The notes under the pieces were generated by a model, which ran no database searches, was not told the origin of the DNA, and worked only from the letters and a program-made list of their open reading frames with translations. From an uncultured Eubacterium sp. (GTDB taxonomy: Bacteria > Bacillota > Clostridia > Oscillospirales > Acutalibacteraceae), in NCBI GenBank assembly GCA_910584985.1, contig CAJUDJ010000033.1:1-17495 (forward strand): 17,495 bases of DNA, read 5' to 3'. Shown here piece by piece: positions 8,024 to 13,754 of this stretch. A program made the translations under genes and the position numbers. Numbering within the stretch: the first letter of the stretch is position 1; the number at the start of each line of letters is the position of its first letter.

Positions 8024-8052
8024 ATTATAGCTTATCAGATATGCATAGTCAA
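8024..8052 (-). promoter_or_regulatory. Sigma-A-type promoter for the 7106-8005 gene
   Basis: On the minus strand, TTGACT (8047-8052) and TATAAT (8024-8029) are separated by exactly 17 nt. The expected start is near 8017, leaving a leader of only about 12 nt that begins at the GAGGTG ribosome binding site. Confidence 0.8.
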
Positions 8053-8089
8053 TCTTTTCTTAAGCCGTATGTAATCAGAATAAGCTGTA

Positions 8090-8117
8090 AAAAAATAAAG
8101 CCGTTTTTCAACGGCTT
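8090..8117 (-). terminator. Intrinsic terminator on the minus strand
   Basis: On the minus strand an 8-bp stem AAGCCGTT/AACGGCTT closed by a GAAA tetraloop is followed by TTATTTTTTT. The plus strand has no T run after the stem, so it acts in one direction. It lies 38 nt upstream of the -35 box of the 7106-8005 gene, so it cannot serve that gene; it fits best as the end of the candidate small RNA. Confidence 0.75.
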
Positions 8118-8164
8118 CACGAATACACCTGTATTCAGAAATGCAAATATAATGCATTTTAATT
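8090..8164 (-). ncRNA. Candidate small non-coding RNA of about 70-75 nt
   Basis: A complete transcription unit is visible on the minus strand inside the intergenic region. A promoter at 8171-8200 predicts a start near 8164. The transcript would then hold three hairpins almost back to back: AAATGCA/TGCATTT with a 7-nt loop (8139-8159), GAATAC/GTATTC with a 4-nt loop (8121-8136), and AAGCCGTT/AACGGCTT with a GAAA loop on the RNA (8098-8117), followed by a U-rich tail (8097-8090). It diverges from the tRNA-Leu gene. I recognise no known RNA family. An ATG near the 5' end opens a frame that runs past the terminator without a ribosome binding site, so a peptide is unlikely. Evidence is structural only. 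Confidence 0.45.
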
Positions 8165-8170
8165 TATATG

Positions 8171-8200
8171 ATTATAACAACCACAGTATATTTTATTCAA
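8171..8200 (-). promoter_or_regulatory. Promoter of the candidate small RNA
   Basis: On the minus strand TTGAAT (8195-8200) and TATAAT (8171-8176) are 18 nt apart, with TGT directly before the -10 box (extended -10). There is no gene start with a ribosome binding site downstream before the terminator at 8090-8117. Confidence 0.6.
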
Positions 8201-8226
8201 AAAAACAAAATGTGTTCATTTTATGG

Positions 8227-8255
8227 TTGCTTTAACCGAAAAATCGTGCTAAAAT
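8227..8255 (+). promoter_or_regulatory. Promoter for tRNA-Leu
   Basis: TTGCTT (8227-8232) and TAAAAT (8250-8255) are 17 nt apart with TGC before the -10 box. The expected start near 8262 gives a precursor leader of about 45 nt before the tRNA. Its -35 box faces that of the small RNA promoter, 26 nt away. Confidence 0.65.
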
Positions 8256-8306
8256 ACTAAATCATGCAGATAAAAGGATTTTCCTGCTGCAAACCATTTC
8301 ATATAA

Positions 8307-8391
8307 GCACCTGTGGCGGAACTGGCAGACGCGCTAGATTTAGGATCTAGTATCGAGAGATGTGCAGGTTCGATTCCTGTCAGGTGCACCA
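8307..8391 (+). tRNA. tRNA-Leu, anticodon UAG
   Basis: This is an 85-nt class II tRNA. The acceptor stem GCACCTG (8307-8313) pairs perfectly with CAGGTGC (8381-8387), followed by discriminator A and an encoded CCA (8389-8391). The anticodon arm is CTAGA-TTTAGGA-TCTAG, so the anticodon is UAG, reading CUA and probably other CUN leucine codons. The T arm is GCAGG-TTCGATT-CCTGT (one G-T pair), and a long variable arm lies between, as expected for leucine. It is a single tRNA with its own promoter and terminator. Confidence 0.96.
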
Positions 8392-8393
8392 AA

Positions 8394-8419
8394 AAAAGCA
8401 GACTTAAATGTCTGCTTTT
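8394..8419. terminator. Bidirectional terminator between tRNA-Leu and the ROK gene
   Basis: AAAAGCAGAC (8394-8403), loop TTAAAT and GTCTGCTTTT (8410-8419) form a perfect 10-bp inverted repeat. The plus strand serves the tRNA, starting 3 nt after its CCA end. On the minus strand a seven-T run follows the stem, 18 nt after the ROK stop. Confidence 0.88.
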
Positions 8420-8436
8420 GCATTTATATGTGTTTT

Positions 8437-9318
8437 TTACAGCTTTGAAACTTCATAAGCAACACCGAGCATGCCTGCATCATTTCCGAGATCTGCCTTA
8501 ACGATATTTACCTTTCTGTAATTAACCATAAGCTGTTTATATATTTTTCTGTCTATAAGATCAATAATGTATTTTTCATTCATAATTCCGCCGCCCAGAA
8601 CAAGCAGGGAAGGATTAAATGTGTAAATAATGCTTTTCAGGCCAATGATAATTTCGTCTATCCAGCTGTCAATTACATGGCGGATTTCAGGATTGCTGAA
8701 ATTTTCATCGCTGAAAATTTCAAAACCATTCAGCTCTTTTCCGGCAACCTTTTCAACTGCCTGTGTAAGTGCTTTGGCGGAAGCATACTGCTCAAAGCAT
8801 CCATCTCCGCCGCAGGTGCATGCTCTTCCGCCTGCATGGGTTATGATATGCCCGAATTCACCGGCAGACGAACCAACGCCCTTATATAATTTTCCATTCA
8901 AAAAAATAGCACCGCCTATTCCCGTTCCGAAGGTAAGGCATATAAAATCCTTTACACCGCGGGCAGAACCGAACAATGCTTCTCCTGTTGCCGCGGCATT
9001 AACATCGTTTTCAACATAAGTGAGGATACCTGTTTTGTTTTCTATAATTTTTTTAACCATCATTCCCGTATAATAGGGAATATTATCTGTTGAATAAACA
9101 ACAATTCCGTGTTCCGAATCCACCTGACCGGCTGTGCTGATGGCAACACGGTCTATATTTTCATACTGTTCTATGATTCCAATAACCTTATTGATAATAT
9201 ACTGACCGCCCTGTTTTGCATCAGTGGGCACTGAATGTTTGTCTGAAAGATTGAAATTTTCATCACACAATGCATATTTGATATTTGTTCCGCCGATATC
9301 AAATGTAAGTATTCTCAT
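8437..9318 (-). CDS. ROK-family sugar kinase (glucokinase-like)
   Basis: This 293-residue ROK kinase would phosphorylate a hexose or N-acetylhexosamine with ATP in the cytosol. The phosphate loop is DIGGTNIK at residues 7-14, the catalytic base is Asp105 in VENDVNAAATGEALFG, and LTFGTGIGGAI forms the second ATP-binding segment. The ROK signature GEFGH (153-157) is followed by the zinc site CTCGGDGCFEQYAS, with Cys167, Cys169 and Cys174. Length is normal for single-domain ROK kinases, and no N-terminal helix-turn-helix is present, so this is an enzyme and not a ROK repressor. ATG 9318 has only a weak ribosome binding site (GAAAGTAAG). It is monocistronic, with its own promoter and terminator and no sugar transporter beside it, so the sugar cannot be told. 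Confidence 0.92.
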   Translation of the reverse strand: MRILTFDIGGTNIKYALCDENFNLSDKHSVPTDAKQGGQYIINKVIGIIEQYENIDRVAISTAGQVDSEHGIVVYSTDNIPYYTGMMVKKIIENKTGILTYVENDVNAAATGEALFGSARGVKDFICLTFGTGIGGAIFLNGKLYKGVGSSAGEFGHIITHAGGRACTCGGDGCFEQYASAKALTQAVEKVAGKELNGFEIFSDENFSNPEIRHVIDSWIDEIIIGLKSIIYTFNPSLLVLGGGIMNEKYIIDLIDRKIYKQLMVNYRKVNIVKADLGNDAGMLGVAYEVSKL

Positions 9319-9351
9319 ATATTCACTTACTTTCTGTTTAATTTTATAATA

Positions 9352-9380
9352 ATTATATCAATAATATATCTAAAATTCAA
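9352..9380 (-). promoter_or_regulatory. Promoter for the ROK kinase gene
   Basis: On the minus strand TTGAAT (9375-9380) and TATAAT (9352-9357) are 17 nt apart, with TGA directly before the -10 box. Its -35 box is 7 nt from that of the divergent promoter at 9388. Confidence 0.75.
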
Positions 9381-9392
9381 TGAAATATTGAA
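9376..9392. repeat. Inverted repeat spanning both -35 boxes of a divergent promoter pair
   Basis: TTCAAT and ATTGAA are separated by GAAAT. Much of the symmetry comes from the two facing -35 boxes, but a dimeric regulator bound here would cover both promoters. Confidence 0.4.
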
Positions 9393-9416
9393 AATTTGTT
9401 CTTTATATGTTATAAT
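9388..9416 (+). promoter_or_regulatory. Promoter for the 9451-10877 gene pair
   Basis: TTGAAA (9388-9393) and TATAAT (9411-9416) are 17 nt apart with TGT before the -10 box, close to a full consensus. The expected start near 9423 gives a leader of about 28 nt before ATG 9451. Confidence 0.82.
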
Positions 9417-9450
9417 TCAATAAACTATTTGTTATGAAAAGAGAATTGCT

Positions 9451-10077
9451 ATGTCCGAAAAATTTGATGCGGAAAGGTTGGACAGCCCGCTTGTTGTTCA
9501 TAAAAAAACAGACGCTTCTTACCTTGAAAATGCAGGTGATGTAAATGCACCGTCTGCTGAAGAATATGAAAATAACCAGTCTAATCTTGTGCGCCACCGT
9601 TTCAGAAGGGTGAAACGCAGAAGAAAAGCACCTTATATTATACTTGCCGCCGTTATTATTGCGGCTGTGCTTGTCGGTCTGTATTATGGCGGAATAATCG
9701 GCAGCAGAAATCAGGAATCCGAAACGCAGACCACATCACGCCCTTATATTGAAGTAACGGAAAATAAATTTGAAGGCATTATTACGGTTAAAAAAACTTA
9801 TATTTTCTTTGAGGGCGAAGAAATGAATAATCTTGAAGAGCTTGAGCGGAAAGTGAAATATCTTGACGAGGGCACAAAATTTGTTGTGCAGGATGAAGAT
9901 GCTGATCCGATTCTGCTTAATGAAGAGATTCTGCCGCTTCTTAAAGAAAACGGAATTGATTACGGAGAAGGTCCGAAATATATTCTTTCAAGCGGCCTGA
10001 AAAGTAAATCAGAAACAGAAGCTGAAGCGCAGCCTCAAACAGACGTTTCCGCTCAGGCCGTTTCACCTGAGGAATAA
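9451..10077 (+). CDS. Single-pass membrane protein with possible ExbD/TolR-like outer domain
   Basis: This 208-residue protein has an acidic cytoplasmic N-terminus, a very basic patch (RHRFRRVKRRRK, residues 48-59), one membrane helix at about 61-84, and an outer domain. Residues 99-171 have the spacing of an ExbD/TolR periplasmic domain: a beta strand ending in TVKKTYIFFEGEEM, the helix NNLEELERKVKYL, the strand TKFVVQDEDADP, and the helix EEILPLLKENGIDYG. The tail is acidic and Glu/Ala/Gln-rich. The ExbD resemblance is pattern-based inference; ExbD normally has a partner motor protein ExbB, and none is in the window. It starts at ATG 9451 with a modest AAAAGAGA site and is followed 2 nt later by the acyltransferase gene, whose ribosome binding site lies in its last codons. 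I know no name for this protein. Confidence 0.75.
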   Translation: MSEKFDAERLDSPLVVHKKTDASYLENAGDVNAPSAEEYENNQSNLVRHRFRRVKRRRKAPYIILAAVIIAAVLVGLYYGGIIGSRNQESETQTTSRPYIEVTENKFEGIITVKKTYIFFEGEEMNNLEELERKVKYLDEGTKFVVQDEDADPILLNEEILPLLKENGIDYGEGPKYILSSGLKSKSETEAEAQPQTDVSAQAVSPEE

Positions 10078-10079
10078 TT

Positions 10080-10877
10080 ATGAATATTGAACTTATTGAA
10101 AAATATAATATTGATTCAGAATTAAAAAAGGATGCAGCCAGCCTAATTCGCAGGAATGAGGCTGGTATTTTGCGTCTTTCGGATAAGTTTCTGCATAAAA
10201 AAACAGGCTGCCTGAAATTTAAAAATGATTTAACAAGGCTTGCAGTTGTTTTAAAAGCATCCGAAACCACATATCGGATGTATAAAGCAAAGGGCATTGA
10301 TGATGCTGTTTTCTTTGATACGATGGATGATATTAGAATATGGTGTGAGGATAACCGCAATCAGGGTCTTAAAAATTATCACTGGGTAAGGAATCACATT
10401 TGTTTTGAGCTTTTTAAGCTGGGCAGACTGCAATTTCAGATTTTCAGATTTCCGTATGTAATTTATAATTCTGATAAAACGCCTTTAAAAATTGCCGAAA
10501 ATGTAATCAATGTTCATATTCCGAGAGGCGAACGGCTTGATTATGATGCCTGTGTTTCTTCGATAGAGCAGGCAAAGTTTTTTTTCAAGGCTTATTTTCC
10601 TGACTACCGTTTTAAATATTTTATTTGCGACAGCTGGCTGCTTTACGATAAAAATAAAGAGTTTATGGATGAAAACAGCAATATTATCCGCTTTCAGTCG
10701 TTCTTTAAAATTACAATGTCATCCCCGGACGACAGCCAGGCAATTGAAAGAATTTTCGGTCGAAAAGAAAAAGATGCTCTTTGCTATCCGCAAAAAACAT
10801 CTCTTCAGAAAGCCGCTAAAAATTATATTTTAAGCGGCGGCAGGCTTGGAAAGGGCTTTGGTTATTTTGAAGCCTGA
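10080..10877 (+). CDS. GNAT-like acyltransferase domain protein
   Basis: This 265-residue protein matches my memory of a Clostridia family annotated 'acyltransferase domain-containing protein', with an N-terminal helical part and a GNAT-like C-terminal domain. Diagnostic blocks are ELFKLGRLQFQIFRFPY (110-126), INVHIPRGERLDYDACVSSI (143-162), FFKAYFPDYRFKYFICDSWLLYD and ENSNIIRFQSFFKI (198-211). No membrane helix or signal peptide is present, so it is cytosolic. The acyl donor and acceptor are unknown. The start is ATG 10080, two bases after the upstream stop, with GAGGAA inside the upstream coding end, so translation is probably coupled. It converges on rnhA with only 22 nt between the stops. 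Confidence 0.7.
   Translation: MNIELIEKYNIDSELKKDAASLIRRNEAGILRLSDKFLHKKTGCLKFKNDLTRLAVVLKASETTYRMYKAKGIDDAVFFDTMDDIRIWCEDNRNQGLKNYHWVRNHICFELFKLGRLQFQIFRFPYVIYNSDKTPLKIAENVINVHIPRGERLDYDACVSSIEQAKFFFKAYFPDYRFKYFICDSWLLYDKNKEFMDENSNIIRFQSFFKITMSSPDDSQAIERIFGRKEKDALCYPQKTSLQKAAKNYILSGGRLGKGFGYFEA
10812..10838. repeat. Strong hairpin within the 3' end of the acyltransferase gene
   Basis: GCCGCT (10812-10817) pairs with AGCGGC (10833-10838); after one A-A mismatch a further 5 bp of A-T pairs close on a TAT loop. On the minus strand only TTT follows the stem. It lies 62 nt past the rnhA stop and could slow or end the rnhA transcript; no clear terminator lies in the 22-nt gap itself. Confidence 0.4.
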
Positions 10878-10899
10878 GCCTGAAAAATTAAACCTGTAA

Positions 10900-11334
10900 T
10901 TAAAGTGCAAGATATTCATTGACTGCCAGGCTGTCGCATCTTTCGTTGTAAGGATGGCCGTTGTGGCCGCGCACCCATACAAATTCAACCTTGTGTATTT
11001 CCAGAAGGGCAAGAAGCTTTTCCCATAAGTCAACATTCAATGCAGGCTTTCTGTCCGCTTTTTTCCAGCCCTTCTCACGCCAGGAATATACCCATTTTTT
11101 ATTTACTGCATCACACACATATTTTGAATCCGTTGTTACAGTAACCATACAGGGCTCTTTCAGCATTTTCAGTGCTTCTATTACTGCTGTAAGCTCCATT
11201 CGGTTGTTTGTTGTATCAGAAGCGGCACCGCTGATTTCCTTTTCTTTGTTTCCGTAAACCAGCACGGCTCCCCAGCCGCCTTTTCCGGGATTTCCGCTGC
11301 ATGCGCCGTCTGTATATATTTCAACATTTTTCAT
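10900..11334 (-). CDS. rnhA: Ribonuclease HI
   Basis: This 144-residue type 1 RNase H degrades the RNA strand of RNA-DNA hybrids, such as R-loops and primers. The active-site set is complete: Asp9 in YTDGACSGNPG, Glu47 in NNRMELTAVIEAL, Asp69 in TTDSKYV, His124 in VRGHNGHPYN and Asp134 in ERCDSLA. The basic handle region is also present (WVYSWREKGWKKADRKPALN), as in the E. coli type. Length is normal and no hybrid-binding N-terminal domain is fused. Start ATG 11334 has AAGGTGA about 7 nt upstream. It is transcribed alone, divergent from the RNase J operon. Confidence 0.96.
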   Translation of the reverse strand: MKNVEIYTDGACSGNPGKGGWGAVLVYGNKEKEISGAASDTTNNRMELTAVIEALKMLKEPCMVTVTTDSKYVCDAVNKKWVYSWREKGWKKADRKPALNVDLWEKLLALLEIHKVEFVWVRGHNGHPYNERCDSLAVNEYLAL

Positions 11335-11355
11335 TTTTTAATCACCTTGAGGAAT

Positions 11356-11384
11356 ATTTTAACATTATTTACGGTAATAATCAA
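11356..11384 (-). promoter_or_regulatory. Promoter for rnhA
   Basis: On the minus strand TTGATT (11379-11384) and TAAAAT (11356-11361) are 17 nt apart with TGT before the -10 box. The start would fall near 11349, giving a leader of about 15 nt. Confidence 0.65.
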
Positions 11385-11390
11385 TATATA

Positions 11391-11408
11391 CCTGACTTGA
11401 CAATCAGG
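11391..11408. repeat. Inverted repeat around the RNase J -35 box
   Basis: CCTGA and TCAGG flank an 8-nt centre that contains most of the TTGACA box. It lies between the divergent rnhA and RNase J promoters and could be an operator; the 5-bp arms are short enough to be chance. Confidence 0.35.
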
Positions 11409-11425
11409 CAAATATAATATATCAT
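11397..11425 (+). promoter_or_regulatory. Promoter for the RNase J - L9 - DnaB - TilS - FtsH operon
   Basis: A perfect TTGACA (11397-11402) is 17 nt from TATCAT (11420-11425). A closer match TATAAT sits at 11413-11418 but only 10 nt from the -35 box, too near to pair with it. The expected start near 11432 leaves a leader of about 47 nt with no obvious structure. Confidence 0.65.
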
Positions 11426-11478
11426 ATATCTAATTTTTAATAGAACGGAAAAAATTTATTTATAAAGGAGAAAATTTA

Positions 11479-13254
11479 ATGGCAAAACAGAATATAACCG
11501 GCGATAGAGGCAGTGCGGGAAAACGGAATTCCCAAAAGCGTTTTTATACCTATCGCAAGGTTAATAAGAAACCGTCAGTGAAGCCTCCCGAACCGGAGGA
11601 GTCTGTTCGTGTTGCCTTTTTGGGCGGTATGAATGAAATCGGGAAGAATATGACGGTTTATGAGTATAAATCGGATATGTTTATTGTGGACTGCGGTCTT
11701 GCATTTCCGAATGAAGAACTTCCCGGTGTTGATCTTGTAATTCCCGATTTCACCTATATTGAAAAAAATATAAACAAAATCAAAGGCTTGATTATTACCC
11801 ACGGGCATGAGGATCATATAGGCGGAATTGCTTATCTTTTAAAAAAGGTGAATATTCCGATTTATGCTACAAAGCTTACAATCGGCCTTATCAAAGGCAA
11901 GCTCAAAGAACATAATCTGTTGGAAAGTGCCAAGCTTGTTGAAATCAAGCCGCATGATAATATAACGCTTGGTTCGTTTAACATTGAACTGATTCACGTA
12001 AACCACTCCATTCCCGATGCAGTGGGGCTTGCTGTGCGCTGCCCGGCAGGCATACTGATTCATACAGGCGATTTTAAGATTGATACAACACCTGTTGACG
12101 GCGATATGATTGATTTAACCAGATTTGCGGAATACGGCAAAAAAGGTGTGCTTGCACTGTTTCAGGATTCCACAAATGCAGAACGGCCGGGCTACACCAT
12201 GAGTGAAAAAACGGTTGGGGAATCCTTTGTAAATCTGTTCAGAAAAGCGGGAAAAAGAAGAATTGTTGTTGCAACCTTTGCTTCAAACATTCACCGTGTT
12301 CAGCAGATTATTGATGTTGCGCAGCAGTCAGGGCGAAAGGTTGTCGTTCTCGGCAGAAGCCTTGAAAATCTTGTGCAGGTCGGCAGTGAGCTTGGCTATC
12401 TGAATGTTCCCGAAAATATTATGATAAATATTGATAATATCCGGAATTATGAGGATGAACACCTTGTTATCATTACAACCGGTTCACAGGGAGAGCCCAT
12501 GAGCGCACTTACCAAAATGGCTTTCCGTGAACACAGAAAGGTTGTTATTACCCCGAACGATTATGTTATAATCTCAGCAACACCGATTCCCGGCAATGAA
12601 AAAATGGTAGGTAATGTTGTGAATGAGCTGATGAAGCAGGGCGTTGAGGTTATCTATGAAAAGATGTATGAGGTTCATGTTTCCGGCCATGCCTGTCAGG
12701 AGGAACTTAAGCTGATGATGGGCATTGTTAAACCCAAATATTTTATTCCGGTTCACGGTGAGCAGAAGCATCTGCAAAAGCATGCGCTTCTTGCGCAGGC
12801 TATGGGCTACAGCAAGGAAAATATCTATGTGGGCACAATCGGCGATCATATTGAAATTTCCCAAAGCGGAATTAAATATATTGACACTGTTCAGAGCGGT
12901 GAGGTTTATGTGGACGGCATCGGTGTCGGTGATGTTGGAAATATCGTTTTAAACGACAGAAAGCGCCTTTCACAGGATGGTCTTATTATTGTGGTTGCAA
13001 CGATAAATACCCAGACAGGTCTTATTGAAAGCGGGCCCGATGTTGTAAGCAGGGGTTTTGTTTATGTAAGGGAAAATGAGGACCTGATGAATTCCGTGCG
13101 GAATATGGCACTGAAAATCATTGATGAAACCTATGATAAGAAATATCACGACTGGAACACGGTAAAGATTAAGCTGCGTGATGATATTACAAGGCTTATG
13201 TATGAAAAAACAAAGCGCAGCCCGATGGTTTTGCCGGTTCTTATGGAAATATAG
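11479..13254 (+). CDS. rnj: Ribonuclease J
   Basis: This 591-residue metallo-beta-lactamase/beta-CASP nuclease acts in mRNA decay and in RNA 5'-end processing in the cytosol, with 5'-3' exo- and endonuclease activity in the family. The core begins VRVAFLGGMNEIGKNM after a basic 42-residue N-terminal extension rich in Lys, Arg and Pro. The zinc motif is HGHEDH at residues 108-113, with further ligands in HVNHSIPDAVGL and HTGDFKID. The beta-CASP part shows TFASNIHRVQQI and TGSQGEPMSAL, and the family HVSGHA and PVHGEQKHL motifs follow. Ribosome binding site AAAGGAG is 8 nt before ATG 11479. It is the first gene of the operon. Bacilli often have two RNase J paralogs; which one this is cannot be settled here. 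Confidence 0.95.
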   Translation: MAKQNITGDRGSAGKRNSQKRFYTYRKVNKKPSVKPPEPEESVRVAFLGGMNEIGKNMTVYEYKSDMFIVDCGLAFPNEELPGVDLVIPDFTYIEKNINKIKGLIITHGHEDHIGGIAYLLKKVNIPIYATKLTIGLIKGKLKEHNLLESAKLVEIKPHDNITLGSFNIELIHVNHSIPDAVGLAVRCPAGILIHTGDFKIDTTPVDGDMIDLTRFAEYGKKGVLALFQDSTNAERPGYTMSEKTVGESFVNLFRKAGKRRIVVATFASNIHRVQQIIDVAQQSGRKVVVLGRSLENLVQVGSELGYLNVPENIMINIDNIRNYEDEHLVIITTGSQGEPMSALTKMAFREHRKVVITPNDYVIISATPIPGNEKMVGNVVNELMKQGVEVIYEKMYEVHVSGHACQEELKLMMGIVKPKYFIPVHGEQKHLQKHALLAQAMGYSKENIYVGTIGDHIEISQSGIKYIDTVQSGEVYVDGIGVGDVGNIVLNDRKRLSQDGLIIVVATINTQTGLIESGPDVVSRGFVYVRENEDLMNSVRNMALKIIDETYDKKYHDWNTVKIKLRDDITRLMYEKTKRSPMVLPVLMEI

Positions 13255-13266
13255 GAGGAGAGAAGA

Positions 13267-13710
13267 ATGAAGGTTATTTTGAAAGCGGATGTGAAAAATC
13301 TGGGCAAAAAAGGCGAGCTTGTGAATGCCTCAGACGGTTATGCAAGAAATTTCCTTTTTCCGAAGGGTCTTGCAACAGAAGCCAATGCAACGGCTATGAA
13401 TGATTTTAACAACAAGGAAAATGCAAAGAAATTCCATAAAGCAGAAGAAATCAAGGCAGCGCAGGCTGACGCAGATAAGCTTAACGGAAAAACCTTTAAG
13501 CTTACTGCTAAGGCAGGTGCAAACGGAAAGCTTTTCGGCTCTGTGAATGCTAAGGATGTTGCGGCTAAAATCAAAACAGATTTGAATATAGACATTGATA
13601 AGCGTAAAATTGCTATGGATGATATTAAGCAGTTCGGCACAGTAACCGCTGAGGTAAAGGTTTATCAGGGTATAACAGCCAGCATTTATATTCAGGTTTC
13701 CGAAGCCTGA
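13267..13710 (+). CDS. rplI: 50S ribosomal protein L9
   Basis: This 147-residue protein has the usual L9 length. The N-terminal RNA-binding domain begins MKVILKADVKNLGKKGELVNASDGYARNFLFPKGLA with the typical Gly and Lys positions. A long central helix follows (about 41-75), then the C-terminal domain with GKLFGSVNAKDVA, IDKRKIAMDDIKQFGT and VKVYQGITASIYIQV. It binds 23S rRNA at the base of the L1 stalk. GGAGGAG (13255-13260) gives a very strong ribosome binding site directly after the TAG stop of the RNase J gene. Confidence 0.97.
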   Translation: MKVILKADVKNLGKKGELVNASDGYARNFLFPKGLATEANATAMNDFNNKENAKKFHKAEEIKAAQADADKLNGKTFKLTAKAGANGKLFGSVNAKDVAAKIKTDLNIDIDKRKIAMDDIKQFGTVTAEVKVYQGITASIYIQVSEA

Positions 13711-13754
13711 TTTATCAGAATATAAACAACTTTTCTTATTGAGGATTAAATAAA

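Noticed and set aside
8041..8235. Plus-strand frame of 64 codons in the intergenic region
   Set aside because: It runs over the hairpins, terminator and promoters of the opposite strand, lacks a ribosome binding site and has composition typical of AT-rich non-coding DNA.
8313..8501. Plus-strand frame of 62 codons
   Set aside because: It begins inside tRNA-Leu and continues through the terminator into the ROK gene on the other strand; its N-terminus is a translated tRNA.
11397..11418. TTGACA paired with TATAAT at 11413-11418 as the RNase J promoter
   Set aside because: The spacer would be 10 nt, too short for a sigma-A promoter; TATCAT at 11420-11425 gives 17 nt.
13708..13719. CTGAT/ATCAG inverted repeat between rplI and dnaB as a terminator
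   Set aside because: A 5-bp stem with a 2-nt loop and no T run cannot act as a terminator; the genes are best read as one operon.
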